Assembly: GCA_017592665.1 (NCBI GenBank)
Contig: JAGFNW010000016.1
Location: 62,001 to 126,000, forward strand
Direction: 5' to 3'
Length of the DNA: 64,000 nt
Source of the DNA: Streptosporangiaceae bacterium NEAU-GS5
Lineage (GTDB): Bacteria > Actinomycetota > Actinomycetes > Streptosporangiales > Streptosporangiaceae
Every line of letters starts with the position of its first letter. Position 1 is the first letter of the stretch. Of this stretch, positions 45,709-55,440 are shown piece by piece. Below the pieces are notes generated by a model. It did not search any database. It was not told the DNA's origin and saw nothing but the letters and a program-made list of their open reading frames with translations. A program made the position numbers and the translations under genes.

Positions 45709-48063
45709 TTATGAAGCCAGTTCATCGACGGCGGAGCGGACGTCGGCGCTGGTGATCGTCGTGAGCTCGGCGGCGCTCGCACTCGCCTGCGCGGCCAGCC
45801 GCACATCCCTCCGCATAGCGGCCCGCTCATAGAGGGAACGGGCGAAACGGCCGTTGCCGAGGCCGTCGATCAGGCCTTCCCGGCACACCCAGTCGAAGAC
45901 GTCGCGAAGGTCGCGGCCGGCCGCCGGGTCGAACCTGTCGCCCGCGCGCGCCGCCTGCAGCTCGGCGATCTCGGCCAGCTCGTCCGGAGCGTACGAGGGG
46001 AAGGTCACCCGCTGACTGAACCTGCTGGCGAGGCCGGGGTTGGTGGACAGGAAGGCGTCCATCTCACGCTGATATCCGGCCAGGATGATGACGAGCCGCT
46101 CACGGTCGTCCTCGGCCCGTTTGAGCAGCGTCTGCACGGCCTCCTGGCCGAAGGCGTCGCCGCCGGCGTAGCCCGCGTTGACCAGGCTGTAGGCCTCGTC
46201 GATGAACAGCACGCCGCCGATGGCCCGGTCGATCAGCTCGTTCGTCTTGATCGCGGTGGCGCCCAGGTGCTGGCCGACCAGGTCGGCGCGCGCCGCCTCG
46301 ACCACGTCGGGCCGGGCCAGCAGGCCGAGCGCGGAGAAGATCCGGCCGATGATCCTGGCCACGGTCGTCTTTCCGGTGCCGGGCGGTCCGGTGAAGACGA
46401 AGTGCCGGGTCTGCGACTGGACGGGCAGGCCCTGCTCCTGACGCATCCTGGACACCTTCAGTTGCGCCGTGATCGCGTGGACCTGCCGTTTGACCGGCTC
46501 CAGGCCGGCCATCGTGTCGAGGTCGGCGAGCGCGTCCTCAAGCGTCGGGGTCGCCTGGTAGCCGCGGAACCTGGCGGTGATCTCGTTGAACGCCTTGGTG
46601 ACGTCACCGCCGGTCACGGTGACCAGATCCTCGCCGCGCGGCGCGCCTCCGGCGCTGACCACCCGCACGTCTCTGGCCTGCGCGGCGGCCTCGAGCAGGC
46701 TGCGCGCGAACCGGGCGTTGCCGAGCTCGTCGATCAGCCCGCGGCGGTGCACGTCCTCGAACAGGCCGCGGAGGACGGGGCGGGCGGCAGGGTCGAGCAC
46801 GTCGCCGCGGCGCGCCTGCACTGCCTCTGTGATCTCCAGCAGCTCGGCCGGGCTGTAGCTGGGGAAGCGCACCCGGCTGGAGAACCGGCTCGACAGCCCC
46901 GGGTTGGAGGCCAGGAAGCCCGCCATCTCCTTCTCGTATCCGGCCAGGATGATGATCAGCCGGTCGCGGTCGTCCTCGGCGCGTTTGAGCAGCGTCTGCA
47001 CGGCCTCGGCGCCGAAGCGGTCGGGCTGCCCGTCGCCAGAGTTGATCAATCCGTAGGCCTCGTCGACGAACAGGACGCCGCCGAGGGCGCGGTCGATCAG
47101 CTCGTTCGTCTTGATCGCGGTGGCGCCGAGGTATTCGCCGACGAGGTCGGCGCGCTGCGCCTCGACCACTTCGGGGGTCTCCAGCAGGCCGAAGGCGTAG
47201 AAGATCTTGGCGAGGGATCGGGCCACGCTGGTCTTGCCGGTGCCGGGAGGCCCCACGAAGACGAAGTGCCGCATGGGCGGCTCCGTGGAGAAACCCGCCT
47301 CCTTGCGCAGCCGGGCCGCCTCGATGGACGCGGCGATCGAGCGGACCTGCTCCTTGACCGGCTCCAGGCCGATCATCCCTTCCAGCTCGCCGAGCGCCTG
47401 CTCCACCGTGATCGGCGGCACGCCGCTCCGCTCGGACCGGGGCGCCTGGCCGGCCTGGCCGACGCGCACCCGCTCCCGCTCCTGGATGGTCAGCTCCTGC
47501 GCGCCGAGGTCGGCCTTGACCCGCCGGGCGAGCACGAAGCGGTAGATCAGCGCGGCGACGGCCACGCCGTAGGCGCCCCAGATCGGGATGGTGTCCGACA
47601 TGGGCGACGTCGCGAACGCGACCACGCCTGCGGGGACGAGCGCCATGACGCAGGTCAGCCAGGGCGGGACCCAGCGGATGAGATGCGCGGCCCCCGCGGT
47701 CAGCAGGCCCAGGGCGAGCAGCGGCAGCTGGAGCGGGTTCTGCGGGCTGCCCGCGCCGGACCCGCTCTGGGTGGAGACGACGATCACCGACGACCAGACG
47801 GCCAGGACCACGACGGTCGCCGCGGCGCGTGGGTAGCGCAGCGCGAGCGCCATGAACGCGAGCACGATGATCGTGGCGAAGAACGTCATCCACAGATCCC
47901 AGTGCAGGACCGCGCCGAGGGTCAGCGCCACCACCAGGAGCACGACGAAAATGGCACGGCGCGCGAAGGGGGGAATGTGGAAATAACGCAGCCGCACCTG
48001 CTCGAACAGGTCCCGTGCCGCGGCACGCCCGGCCGGCCGGGCCCTGCCGTTCCCCTCCTGCAT
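45709..48063 (-). CDS. Membrane-anchored tandem CbxX/CfqX-type AAA+ ATPase
   Basis: 784 residues. The first 180 residues hold about six TM segments (35-177). Two AAA+ modules of the CbxX/CbbX (SpoVK-like) type follow: Walker A GPPGTGKTS at 271-279 with Walker B LFVDEAYGL (331-339), and Walker A GPPGTGKTT at 559-566 with LFIDEAYSL. Each module has the RFSSRVRFPSY / RFSQRVTFPSY sensor segment. CbxX proteins remodel partner complexes and EccA of ESX systems is a relative; a TM anchor on a tandem version is uncommon. It is preceded by the TPR-membrane gene (83-bp gap with a hairpin) on the same strand. The ATG is chosen as the first of a continuous frame. Confidence 0.9.
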   Translation of the reverse strand: MQEGNGRARPAGRAAARDLFEQVRLRYFHIPPFARRAIFVVLLVVALTLGAVLHWDLWMTFFATIIVLAFMALALRYPRAAATVVVLAVWSSVIVVSTQSGSGAGSPQNPLQLPLLALGLLTAGAAHLIRWVPPWLTCVMALVPAGVVAFATSPMSDTIPIWGAYGVAVAALIYRFVLARRVKADLGAQELTIQERERVRVGQAGQAPRSERSGVPPITVEQALGELEGMIGLEPVKEQVRSIAASIEAARLRKEAGFSTEPPMRHFVFVGPPGTGKTSVARSLAKIFYAFGLLETPEVVEAQRADLVGEYLGATAIKTNELIDRALGGVLFVDEAYGLINSGDGQPDRFGAEAVQTLLKRAEDDRDRLIIILAGYEKEMAGFLASNPGLSSRFSSRVRFPSYSPAELLEITEAVQARRGDVLDPAARPVLRGLFEDVHRRGLIDELGNARFARSLLEAAAQARDVRVVSAGGAPRGEDLVTVTGGDVTKAFNEITARFRGYQATPTLEDALADLDTMAGLEPVKRQVHAITAQLKVSRMRQEQGLPVQSQTRHFVFTGPPGTGKTTVARIIGRIFSALGLLARPDVVEAARADLVGQHLGATAIKTNELIDRAIGGVLFIDEAYSLVNAGYAGGDAFGQEAVQTLLKRAEDDRERLVIILAGYQREMDAFLSTNPGLASRFSQRVTFPSYAPDELAEIAELQAARAGDRFDPAAGRDLRDVFDWVCREGLIDGLGNGRFARSLYERAAMRRDVRLAAQASASAAELTTITSADVRSAVDELAS

Positions 48064-48074
48064 GACGCCTCCCC

Positions 48075-48121
48075 GGTCCGCCCACCGGTTATACCGTACG
48101 GCGAGGACGAACGGGCGGACC
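48075..48121. terminator. Hairpin between the TPR-membrane gene and the AAA+ gene
   Basis: GGTCCGCCC (48075-48083) and GGGCGGACC (48113-48121) form 9 perfect base pairs with a 29-nt loop that contains a second CGGT/ACCG pair. Confidence 0.5.
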
Positions 48122-48146
48122 TAGAGCGCGTCGTTTGGGACACTCC

Positions 48147-49991
48147 TTAACGGGCGCGTGCCTGATGGCGACCTGGATACTCGCGGACCAGCACGGCCTT
48201 TGGCGTAACGCGCAGAATGTCGCGGTCCGGCACCGCGATGCCGCGGACCTCGGCCCAGAAGCGGGGGTCGCCGACGTAGAGGGCGACACGGGGGTCCCGC
48301 TCGACGGCGTCCCACGCGTCGTCGCCGGCGATCAGCCGCAGCTCCCCCGACTCGCTGACCGAGGTCACCGCGCTGACCGCGAGCGTGCGCGGGCCGTGGG
48401 AGTCGCGATAGGCGAGCACGACGCTGCGGGAGTAGGTGGCGGCGTGCCGCACCTCCTCGCTGAGCCCGGCCGACGGCGTCAGGTCGCCGGTGAGCCCTTC
48501 GTACGGCACGAGCGCGGCACGCCACGGACCCGGGCCACCTCGCCACCACGCCCGTGCCGCCCGCCCCCCGAAGGCCGCTGCCGCCAAGACCAAGGCCCCG
48601 AGGGCGCCCAACCAAGCGGTGCGGGCGACGGCGCCCCACACGCCGTCGCCCCACACCTCCTCCCCCAAGAACCGGCCCTTCGGGCCGCCCCCGCCCACGG
48701 TCCCGGCGACGGCCACCACGACCAGCCAGACGCCCCCCGTGGCCAGGGCGGCGAGCGCCACCGCGAGCCACCGGTCGCCGGCCAGCACCGAACGGCCTTC
48801 CAGGAGGGCGCCGCGTGATCGCCACATGACGGCGGGCACGGCCAGGACCGCGATGGCGGCGTAGGGCGCCCCCGTAAGGGCGGGAAGCGCCGCCGCGATC
48901 AGCAGGGCCCACCAGATCCGGCCCGTGATGATCCACAAGGTCACGGCGATGTCGCGCCGCGCGACCTTTCCCGCGCTGGTGCCGATGACCTCGGCGAAGG
49001 CGGTCAGCGCGCGCACCGGGCGGCCGCGCCAGGCCTCGCCGAACAGACGGAGCACGAGCACCGCGGGGAAGTTGAGCAGGACCAGGCCGAACGCGCCCGT
49101 CCACGCCTCGTCCCACGTGTCCAGGTCGGTCGGGAGGGTGGCCAGTCCGACGATGTAGGCCGCGATGGCCGCCAGCGCGATCGTCACCGAAAGCGCGAGC
49201 CACAGGTCGCGGCCCAGCATGGCCGGAACGTACGGCCAGGCGCGGATCCGGCCGGCCTGCCGTACGGAGACGACCAGGACGAGGGCGAGCACGGCGGCGC
49301 CGCCGATCTGCGCCTCCCGATGCTGCCCGAAGCCGAGGCCCACCACCGCGACGACCGCGAACGCGGCCGCGAGCAGGACCCGGACCTGCCGCGACCACAC
49401 GTCCAGGGCGCGCCGCGTGCGCCCGGTCTCACGCGGATCCACCTCCCATGCCGGGTCGTGGTGTGGGCGCGCCCGCTCCCAGCGCAACCAGGTCAGGGCG
49501 AGGTTGACGTGGGCGCCGGGATGATCGCGGGCGCGGGCTAGGGCGATCCGGTACGCGGCGGCCGCCCCTGCGTGGTCGCCGCGCTGCAGTGCCAGGTCTC
49601 CGGCGAGAACGTGGGGATCGGCCTCCTCGGGCGCGTAGCGGACCGCGCGTGCGGCCTCAGCGGCGGCGTCCCGCCAGCGGCCGGGGATCCGCCGCAGAGC
49701 GCTTGCCAGCCGGAGCCGCGCGGCCCAGGAGCCGGGTGCGAGCCGGGCAGCCTCCTGGGCCGACGCGACCGCCTCGGAGTCGCGGCCGAGGCGTTCGAGA
49801 GCGAGGCTCGCCAGGCGGTGTCCCCACTCGCTGTAGGGGTCGCGCTGCACGGCCTGCTGGGCGGCCTCCAGCGCGGCCTCGGGAAGGTCGCGGGAGAGGC
49901 GCTCCACAGCGGCCGCGCACCAGCCGCGTGCGTCAGCGGATAGAGGGTCGCGCGGCGTCCAATGGTCGGTCTCGCCGACGTCGCTCCCCAC
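48147..49991 (-). CDS. TPR - membrane - split-barrel fusion protein
   Basis: 614 residues, no known family for the whole. Residues about 15-165 are TPR units (GWCAAAVERLSRDLPEAALEAAQQAV, ADPHVLAGDLALQRGDHAGAAAAYR). About 195-480 hold several TM segments. The C-terminal about 100 residues (VVLAYRDSHGPRTLAVSAVTSV ... LRLIAGDDAWDAVERDPRVALYVGDPRFWAEVRG) match the split beta-barrel (pyridoxamine-phosphate-oxidase/flavin-reductase-like) fold, probably cytoplasmic. The start is GTG with a weak ribosome site. It is on the same strand as the AAA+ gene and may work with it at the membrane. Confidence 0.75.
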   Translation of the reverse strand: MGSDVGETDHWTPRDPLSADARGWCAAAVERLSRDLPEAALEAAQQAVQRDPYSEWGHRLASLALERLGRDSEAVASAQEAARLAPGSWAARLRLASALRRIPGRWRDAAAEAARAVRYAPEEADPHVLAGDLALQRGDHAGAAAAYRIALARARDHPGAHVNLALTWLRWERARPHHDPAWEVDPRETGRTRRALDVWSRQVRVLLAAAFAVVAVVGLGFGQHREAQIGGAAVLALVLVVSVRQAGRIRAWPYVPAMLGRDLWLALSVTIALAAIAAYIVGLATLPTDLDTWDEAWTGAFGLVLLNFPAVLVLRLFGEAWRGRPVRALTAFAEVIGTSAGKVARRDIAVTLWIITGRIWWALLIAAALPALTGAPYAAIAVLAVPAVMWRSRGALLEGRSVLAGDRWLAVALAALATGGVWLVVVAVAGTVGGGGPKGRFLGEEVWGDGVWGAVARTAWLGALGALVLAAAAFGGRAARAWWRGGPGPWRAALVPYEGLTGDLTPSAGLSEEVRHAATYSRSVVLAYRDSHGPRTLAVSAVTSVSESGELRLIAGDDAWDAVERDPRVALYVGDPRFWAEVRGIAVPDRDILRVTPKAVLVREYPGRHQARAR

Positions 49992-50046
49992 ACGTCGGAT
50001 GATCCATTACGTAGGAACAAATGCCTAGATTCAGACATACACCTGT

Positions 50047-50062
50047 AGCTCTCTAGAGAGCT
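50047..50062. repeat. 16-bp perfect palindrome
   Basis: AGCTCTCTAGAGAGCT overlaps the stop codon of the esterase and lies upstream of the TPR gene. It could be an operator or a hairpin; nothing decides between them. Confidence 0.5.
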
Positions 50063-51048
50063 TTCAAGCGGTGACTCAACCACTTGATCGCCATCACGTA
50101 GCGATGTTCAAGGTTGGAGTGCGTGCCTTCGAACAGCTCGTAGTGGATGCGATCGGGCTCGACGCCCGCGTCGAGGAGCGCGGCGTTCATCGCCGTCGCG
50201 CCCAGGTCCAGGAAGAACTCGTCGGAACGGCCCGCGTCGAGCCAGATCGAGTGCAGCCCACGCAGGGCCTCGGAGTGGGTCGCGGCCATCTCGACCGGGT
50301 CATATTCCAGCCACCGCCGCCACACGTCGGGAACCACTCGACCGAGGTCGTCGAAGGGCATGTCAACCGAGCCGTCCGGGTTGGAGGAGTAGGAGGCCGC
50401 GTTGCCGTACAGGAGGATCATGTCCTTGCCCTCGCACTGGCCGTCCGACGCGAAGAACGCCTCGAGGAAGCGGTCCCACGAGCCGCTGTAGACGTCCCGG
50501 AGCGTACGCGCGACCTGGGGGAAGTCATGGAAATAGAGCACCTCGAACAGGGCGTCGCCGGCATGTGAGGCGAGCGCGCCGAACACGTCGGGGCGGAGCA
50601 TCGGCGTGATCAGCGCGCCGTAGCCGCCGCTCGACTTCCCGGTGATCGCGCGGTGCGCGGCGTCGGGGATGGTCCGGTAATTCCGGTCGACGTGCGCGAC
50701 GACCTCCTCGCAGAGATACGAGTGATAGCGACCGTGGCCATAGGAGTCGACGTACTGGCTGCCGCCGAGCTTGGTCCACGCGTCGACGAAGACCACTATG
50801 GCGGGCGGCGCCTCCCCCGACGCGAACAACTCCTCCAGCAGGTCCACATAGCGCCGGCGCCACGGAGTCCGGTTGCCCCACATCTCCACCTGGCCCGAGT
50901 AGCCCTGGATGACGTAGATCGACGGATAGCGCTCGCCGGACTCGTCGTACCCCGGCGGGAGCAGCACCCACAACGGCCGTTCGAACGGGTCCCCCAGCGG
51001 GTTGTCCTTCAGGTACTCGCTGGTCACCATCGACTTATCCACAGGCAC
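50053..51048 (-). CDS. Esterase-family alpha/beta hydrolase
   Basis: 331 residues of the putative-esterase (Esterase D / antigen 85-like) group. Nucleophile S139 in GKSSGG; other marks are WVLLPPGYDESGERYPSIYVIQGYSG and the late histidine in FEGTHSNLEHR. No signal peptide is seen, so cytosolic. GTG with GGGGAG 8 bp upstream. The substrate is unknown. It starts the minus-strand run down to 37031. Confidence 0.9.
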   Translation of the reverse strand: MPVDKSMVTSEYLKDNPLGDPFERPLWVLLPPGYDESGERYPSIYVIQGYSGQVEMWGNRTPWRRRYVDLLEELFASGEAPPAIVVFVDAWTKLGGSQYVDSYGHGRYHSYLCEEVVAHVDRNYRTIPDAAHRAITGKSSGGYGALITPMLRPDVFGALASHAGDALFEVLYFHDFPQVARTLRDVYSGSWDRFLEAFFASDGQCEGKDMILLYGNAASYSSNPDGSVDMPFDDLGRVVPDVWRRWLEYDPVEMAATHSEALRGLHSIWLDAGRSDEFFLDLGATAMNAALLDAGVEPDRIHYELFEGTHSNLEHRYVMAIKWLSHRLKAL

Positions 51049-51131
51049 GGCGGATCTCCCCTCGCAAACGGGTCTTGATGGCCTAAGCTGCCACGCATGT
51101 TCGAGCGGGCCAAGCGACCCCTGAGGACCAT

Positions 51132-52757
51132 ATGATCATTCTTGGGGTTGACACCGCTTCCGGGGCGGCCCGCGTAAAGCGCGCGTCACGTGACCACCAG
51201 GCCGGCCGGTGGTCGGTCCTCACGCTGCTGTGCCTCAGCCTGCTTCTGATCGGGGTGGACGCGACCGTCCTCCACATCGCCGTGCCGGCGCTGACCGCGG
51301 CGCTGGAGCCGTCGGCGGTCCAGCTGCTGTGGATCATCGACGTCTACTCGCTCGTCGTCGCTCCGCTGCTGGTCACCTTCGGCACGCTCGGCGACCGTTT
51401 CGGGCGGCGGCGGCTCGTGCTCGCCGGATATGTCGTGTTCGGGCTGGCGTCGCTGGGGTCGGCGTTCGCACCGTCACCGTCGGCGCTCATCGTCGCGCGC
51501 GCCTGTCTCGGCGTCGGCGGCGCCATGATCATGCCGGCCACGCTCTCGATGATCCGCCAGGTCTTCACCGACCGCCGCGAGCGGGCCATCGCGCTCGGCG
51601 TCTGGAGCGCGGTCGCCGCGGGCGGCGCCGCCGTCGGCCCGCTCATCGGCGGCGTGCTGGTCGAGCACCTGTGGTGGGGCGCGGTCTTCCTGATCAACGT
51701 GCCCGTGCTGGCGGTGACGCTGCCCATGGCCGTACGGCTGTTGCCGCGCGATCGCGACCGCGTCCCGCATCGGTGGGATGGGCTGAGCGCGGCCCTGTCG
51801 TTCACCGGGCTGCTGGCGGTCGCGTTCGGCCTGAAGGAGGCCGGATATGGGCACACCATCGGCCGCTTCGAGGCCGTCCTGGTGTTGTGCGGCGGAGCGG
51901 CGCTGCTGATCTGGTTCGTGCGGCGCCAGCGCAGGCTGGCCTATCCGCTGATCGACATCGGGCTGTTCGCCCGGCGCGGCTTCACGGTCGGCGTGGCGTG
52001 CGTCCTGCTCGCCGTGTTCGCGCTGGTCGGCCTTGAGCTGATGCTGGCCCAATACCTGCAGCTCGTGCTCGGCCTGTCGCCGCTCGAGGCGGCCGTCCGG
52101 ATGCTGCCGCTGATGGTCGCGGCCATCGGCGGCGGCCTTTCGGCGGCCCATCTGCTCCAGCGCGGCGGCCTGCGCGCCACCATGAGCGGCGGGCTCGCGC
52201 TCACCGCCGTCTCGCTGGCGCCCGTGCTCGCCTGGGGCACCGAGCAGCACACGTTCATGCTCGCGATCTGCTTCGTCGGCATCGGCTTCGGCGTCGAGGT
52301 CGCCCTGCTTGCCGCCTCCGACACGATCATGGCCTCGACCCCCGAGTCACGCGCCGGAGGCGCGGCCGCGATTGAGGAGACGGCGTACGAACTGGGCGCC
52401 GGCCTGGGGATCGCCGTCCTCGGCACGATCACCACGATCGTCTACGCGCCGTCCCTCGGCGACGTCGGCGGCCTGGCCGCGGGCACGATGGCCGAGGCCC
52501 GCGAGTCACTGGCCGCGGCGGCGCACGTGGCGAGCACGGTGGGCGGCTCGCCCGGCGGCGAACTGGTCGCCGGCGAGCTGCTGGCCACGGCCCGGGCGGC
52601 GTTCGTGCACGCCCTTCATGTCACCGTCGCGGTTAGCGTCCTGTTGCTGGCGGCCGTCGCCGCGGCGGTCGCCATCCTGCTCCCCCGCCGCGCCGCGACC
52701 GCGAATCAGCCCGAAGAGCAGGGCGAACACGATGAACGGCAGATGATCGGCGCCTGA
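51132..52757 (+). CDS. MFS drug exporter (DHA2/14-TM type)
   Basis: 541 residues. Motif A GTLGDRFGRRRLVLAG and motif C-like VGGAMIMPATLSMIRQ are visible, with 14 predicted TM segments, typical of EmrB/QacA-like drug:H+ antiporters (SmvA subfamily). The ATG has GAGGACC just upstream. It is followed at 69 bp by the DoxX gene. Divergent from the esterase. Confidence 0.92.
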   Translation: MIILGVDTASGAARVKRASRDHQAGRWSVLTLLCLSLLLIGVDATVLHIAVPALTAALEPSAVQLLWIIDVYSLVVAPLLVTFGTLGDRFGRRRLVLAGYVVFGLASLGSAFAPSPSALIVARACLGVGGAMIMPATLSMIRQVFTDRRERAIALGVWSAVAAGGAAVGPLIGGVLVEHLWWGAVFLINVPVLAVTLPMAVRLLPRDRDRVPHRWDGLSAALSFTGLLAVAFGLKEAGYGHTIGRFEAVLVLCGGAALLIWFVRRQRRLAYPLIDIGLFARRGFTVGVACVLLAVFALVGLELMLAQYLQLVLGLSPLEAAVRMLPLMVAAIGGGLSAAHLLQRGGLRATMSGGLALTAVSLAPVLAWGTEQHTFMLAICFVGIGFGVEVALLAASDTIMASTPESRAGGAAAIEETAYELGAGLGIAVLGTITTIVYAPSLGDVGGLAAGTMAEARESLAAAAHVASTVGGSPGGELVAGELLATARAAFVHALHVTVAVSVLLLAAVAAAVAILLPRRAATANQPEEQGEHDERQMIGA

Positions 52758-52826
52758 CGCATAGCCGCGCCGGTTATGGGGAGATTGTCTGGGCAACTCG
52801 CCCCTGTGCCACCACAATGAGGAAAC

Positions 52827-53726
52827 GTGAAGAAAACCCTCCAAGACCTCGCCGTGCTCGCCGCCAGGCTGGGCGTCGGCGGGATCTTCTTTGCCAATGG
52901 CTGGCACAAGCTGGAGGCCGGGCTCAACGCGACGAGCGCGCAATTCGGCAAGCTCGGGGCGCCGATTCCCGGTTTCTGGGCAGCCGCCACCATGCTGATC
53001 GAATTGCTCGGCGGCGCGCTGCTGATCGCCGGTCTCGGAGTCGCGGCCATCGGGCTGCTGCTCTTCGCTGAAGCGCTCGCCGTGTTCATCCTTTCCGCCG
53101 GCGATGCCGACCAGCCGCTCGCCGCCGGGGACACCCGGCTCGTCGTGGCGCTCGGCGCCGCGTCGGTGATGCTCGCGGTGGCCGGAGCCGGCCGGTTGTC
53201 GGTCGACCACATGGTCGTGATCAAACGCAGGGAGGCCGTCGAGACGGCCGACGAGCGCGCCGACGCCGAGGCCGACTGGGTCATCTCCGGCTTGCGTGAG
53301 CCGAAGAAGGCGTCCGCCGGCGACACCGGCTCCAGCGCCGCCACCGGCTCCAGCGGCTCCAGGGGCGCCACCGGCTCGACCGGAGGCGCCACGGGAGGCG
53401 GCACGGCGGCAGGCGGCACGGGCGGTGGCGCCAGCCCCAAGGGGCCCGTCACGTTCCCGGCCTCGAGCCCGGACGACCGCGAGGAGACCGTCTCCCGCGT
53501 GCGCCCGCGCCGGCCGTCCAAACGAGGCGAGGAGACCACGACAGAGACCCGCAGCGAGGCCCCCGCGGCCCGCTCCAGCAAGGACGCGAAGGAGTCCAAG
53601 GACGTCAAGGGCCGCGCCGCGGCCACCGACTCGACCGCACCGGCCGCGGAAAGCGCGGATCCGGCCAAACCGGCTCCCGGTGACACCCTCGTCGCCGGCC
53701 GCCGCTCCCCCGAAACCCGTCCCTAG
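52827..53726 (+). CDS. DoxX-family membrane protein with long disordered tail
   Basis: 299 residues. The first about 130 hold four TM segments and the family's RLGVGGIFFANGWHKLEAG. From about 170 on it is low-complexity: Gly/Ser/Thr and then Lys/Glu-rich, probably disordered. DoxX proteins are often linked to redox or thiosulfate metabolism or membrane quinone. GTG start with AGGAAAC upstream. It could form part of an oxidoreductase membrane complex. The gene ends at the border of the repeat region 53727-54487. Confidence 0.88.
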   Translation: MKKTLQDLAVLAARLGVGGIFFANGWHKLEAGLNATSAQFGKLGAPIPGFWAAATMLIELLGGALLIAGLGVAAIGLLLFAEALAVFILSAGDADQPLAAGDTRLVVALGAASVMLAVAGAGRLSVDHMVVIKRREAVETADERADAEADWVISGLREPKKASAGDTGSSAATGSSGSRGATGSTGGATGGGTAAGGTGGGASPKGPVTFPASSPDDREETVSRVRPRRPSKRGEETTTETRSEAPAARSSKDAKESKDVKGRAAATDSTAPAAESADPAKPAPGDTLVAGRRSPETRP

Positions 53727-54000
53727 GCAGCCCGAGCAACACGTTCCCCCGGCCGCCGACCTCAGGCAACCGCGGCCTCGTGTTCGTGTGGCCACCCGTT
53801 CCCAGGCACCCCCTGGCCACGTGTTCCTGTGGCTACGCGTTCCTGTGGCTGCCCCGTTCCTAGGCAGCCCTGCCACGCGTTCGTGTAGCTGCCCGTTCCA
53901 GGCAGTCCTGGCCACGCGTTCCTGTGGTCGCCCGTTCCTAGGCAGCCCTAGGAGGCCCGTTCTGGCAACCCGTTTCTAGGGCACCGGCCCGTTCTGGCCA
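53727..54000. repeat. Degenerate tandem repeats of about 40 bp
   Basis: Five to seven imperfect units around GGCCACGCGTTCCTGTGG...CGTTCC(TAGGCAGCCCT). The unit GTTCCTAGGCAGCCCT occurs three times almost unchanged. No gene is supported; the long frames seen here are repeat artefacts. Confidence 0.75.
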
Positions 54001-54487
54001 GATGGTGAGACGGATCCGCTGACACCCGCGGTGGGGCGGGTGGCGGTCCCTCCCCACGCGGGCAATCCCGCCGCGAGCAATCCCGACGCGAGCATCACAC
54101 CGCACTCCCGACGCACCGCAGTGCCGACGCGGGCAGGTCCGATGCGGCAACGCCCGGCGCATCGCAGCCCGGTGCAGCGCAGCCCAGGCCTAGCGCACCT
54201 CCGCGCGCCGCGGGGCCGACGCGCACCGCGAGGCCGACGCGGGCAGCCCCAGCGCATCGCGGGGCCGACGCATCGCAGGGCGGGGTGGGGAGGGGCGGGG
54301 CAGCGCGGGGGCGGGGTGGGGAGGGCCGACGGGCGGGGAGGGAGGGCCGACGGGCGGGGGCGGCGTGGGGAGGGCGGCCGGGTGGGGTGGGGCTTCTGTG
54401 GGTGGGGGGCTTCTGGGGGTGGGGGCTTGGGGGTGGGGGCTTGGGGGTGGGTGTTCGGGGTGGGCTTCTGGGTGGCAGGCTCCGCGT
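54001..54487. repeat. GC- and G-rich low-complexity region, no gene
   Basis: From about 54050 to 54270 there are short repeats of CGCATCGC(A)G(C)CCG. From about 54280 to 54480 the plus strand is a G-run array, with GGGGGTGGGGGCTTGGGG-like units repeated three to four times. It could form G-quadruplexes before the next gene start at 54488. No gene is supported. Confidence 0.75.
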
Positions 54488-55426
54488 ATGAGTATGTTGC
54501 CGGTTATCGACATATCCGGGTCGCGCGATCAGGGTGAGGTCGCGCGCGAGATCGCGGGGGCCTGCGAGGACAGCGGGTTCTTCTATGTCAGTGGCCACGG
54601 CGTCTCCCCTGATCTCGTACGCGCGCTGGATTCGGCCGCGCGGCGGTTCTTCGCGCTGCCGCTGGACCGGAAGATGGAGATCTCCATGGACCGGGGCGGG
54701 CGGGCCTGGCGCGGGTTCTTCCCGCTCGGCGGCGAGCTGACCTCGGGGCGGCCCGACCAGAAGGAAGGCATCTACTTCGGGTCCGAGACCCCGGACGACC
54801 CACGGCCGCTGCACGGGCGCAACCTGTTCCCCGACGACGTGCCCGAGTTGGGCCCTGCCGTACTCGGCTATCTGGACGCGCTCACCGAGGTCGCGCAGAC
54901 GGTCATGCGCGGCGTCGCGCTGAGCCTGGGGCTGGCCGCCGACTACTTCGCCGACGGCTACACCAAGGATCCGACCATCCTCTTCCGGATCTTCCACTAC
55001 CCACCGGCCGAGCCGGGCGCCGACGACTGGGGTGTGGGCGAGCACACCGACTACGGCCTGCTCACGCTCCTGCTCCAGGACGGCAACGAGGGCCTGCAGG
55101 TGCACACTTCGCACGGCTGGATCGACGCGCCGCCCGTCGACGGCACGTTCGTCTGCAACATCGGCGACATGCTCGACAAGCTGACGGGCGGCCACTACCG
55201 CTCCACCCCGCATCGCGTGCGCAACGTGAGCGGACGCCAACGGCTGTCCTTCCCGTTCTTCTTCGACCCGGGATGGGACAGCGAGGTGCCGCCGTTGCCG
55301 TACAGCCCGGGCGGGCGGCAGCGCTGGGACGGCCAGGATCTGCGTGCATTCACCGGCACGTACGGCGACTATCTGCTGGGCAAAGTCTCCAAGGTCTTTC
55401 CACAGCTGTTTTCTGAAACCATGTAA
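54488..55426 (+). CDS. Isopenicillin-N-synthase-like Fe(II)/2-oxoglutarate oxygenase
   Basis: 312 residues. N-terminal non-haem dioxygenase domain ([30 protein letters not shown]) and C-terminal 2OG-FeII domain. Iron ligands H186-x-D188 (GEHTDYG) and H242 (TPHRVRN), with R252 (RLSFPFFFD) for 2-oxoglutarate. The substrate is not known; similar genes modify amino acids or natural products, and many are housekeeping oxygenases of this type. Starts ATG at 54488 or 54494. The LtrA gene follows 14 bp later. Confidence 0.92.
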   Translation: MSMLPVIDISGSRDQGEVAREIAGACEDSGFFYVSGHGVSPDLVRALDSAARRFFALPLDRKMEISMDRGGRAWRGFFPLGGELTSGRPDQKEGIYFGSETPDDPRPLHGRNLFPDDVPELGPAVLGYLDALTEVAQTVMRGVALSLGLAADYFADGYTKDPTILFRIFHYPPAEPGADDWGVGEHTDYGLLTLLLQDGNEGLQVHTSHGWIDAPPVDGTFVCNIGDMLDKLTGGHYRSTPHRVRNVSGRQRLSFPFFFDPGWDSEVPPLPYSPGGRQRWDGQDLRAFTGTYGDYLLGKVSKVFPQLFSETM

Positions 55427-55440
55427 TAAAGTAAGCGCCT

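Noticed and set aside
51035-51043. TTATCCACA, a perfect DnaA-box match
   Set aside because: A single copy inside the start of the esterase gene, with no cluster, AT-rich element or dnaA/dnaN nearby, so no origin is supported.
53727-54000. Possible CRISPR array
   Set aside because: Units are degenerate, of unequal length and without unique spacers; no cas gene is present.
54031-54537. Open frames in the GC-rich repeat region
   Set aside because: The translations are Arg/Ala/Gly repeats that follow the DNA repeats, with no ribosome site.
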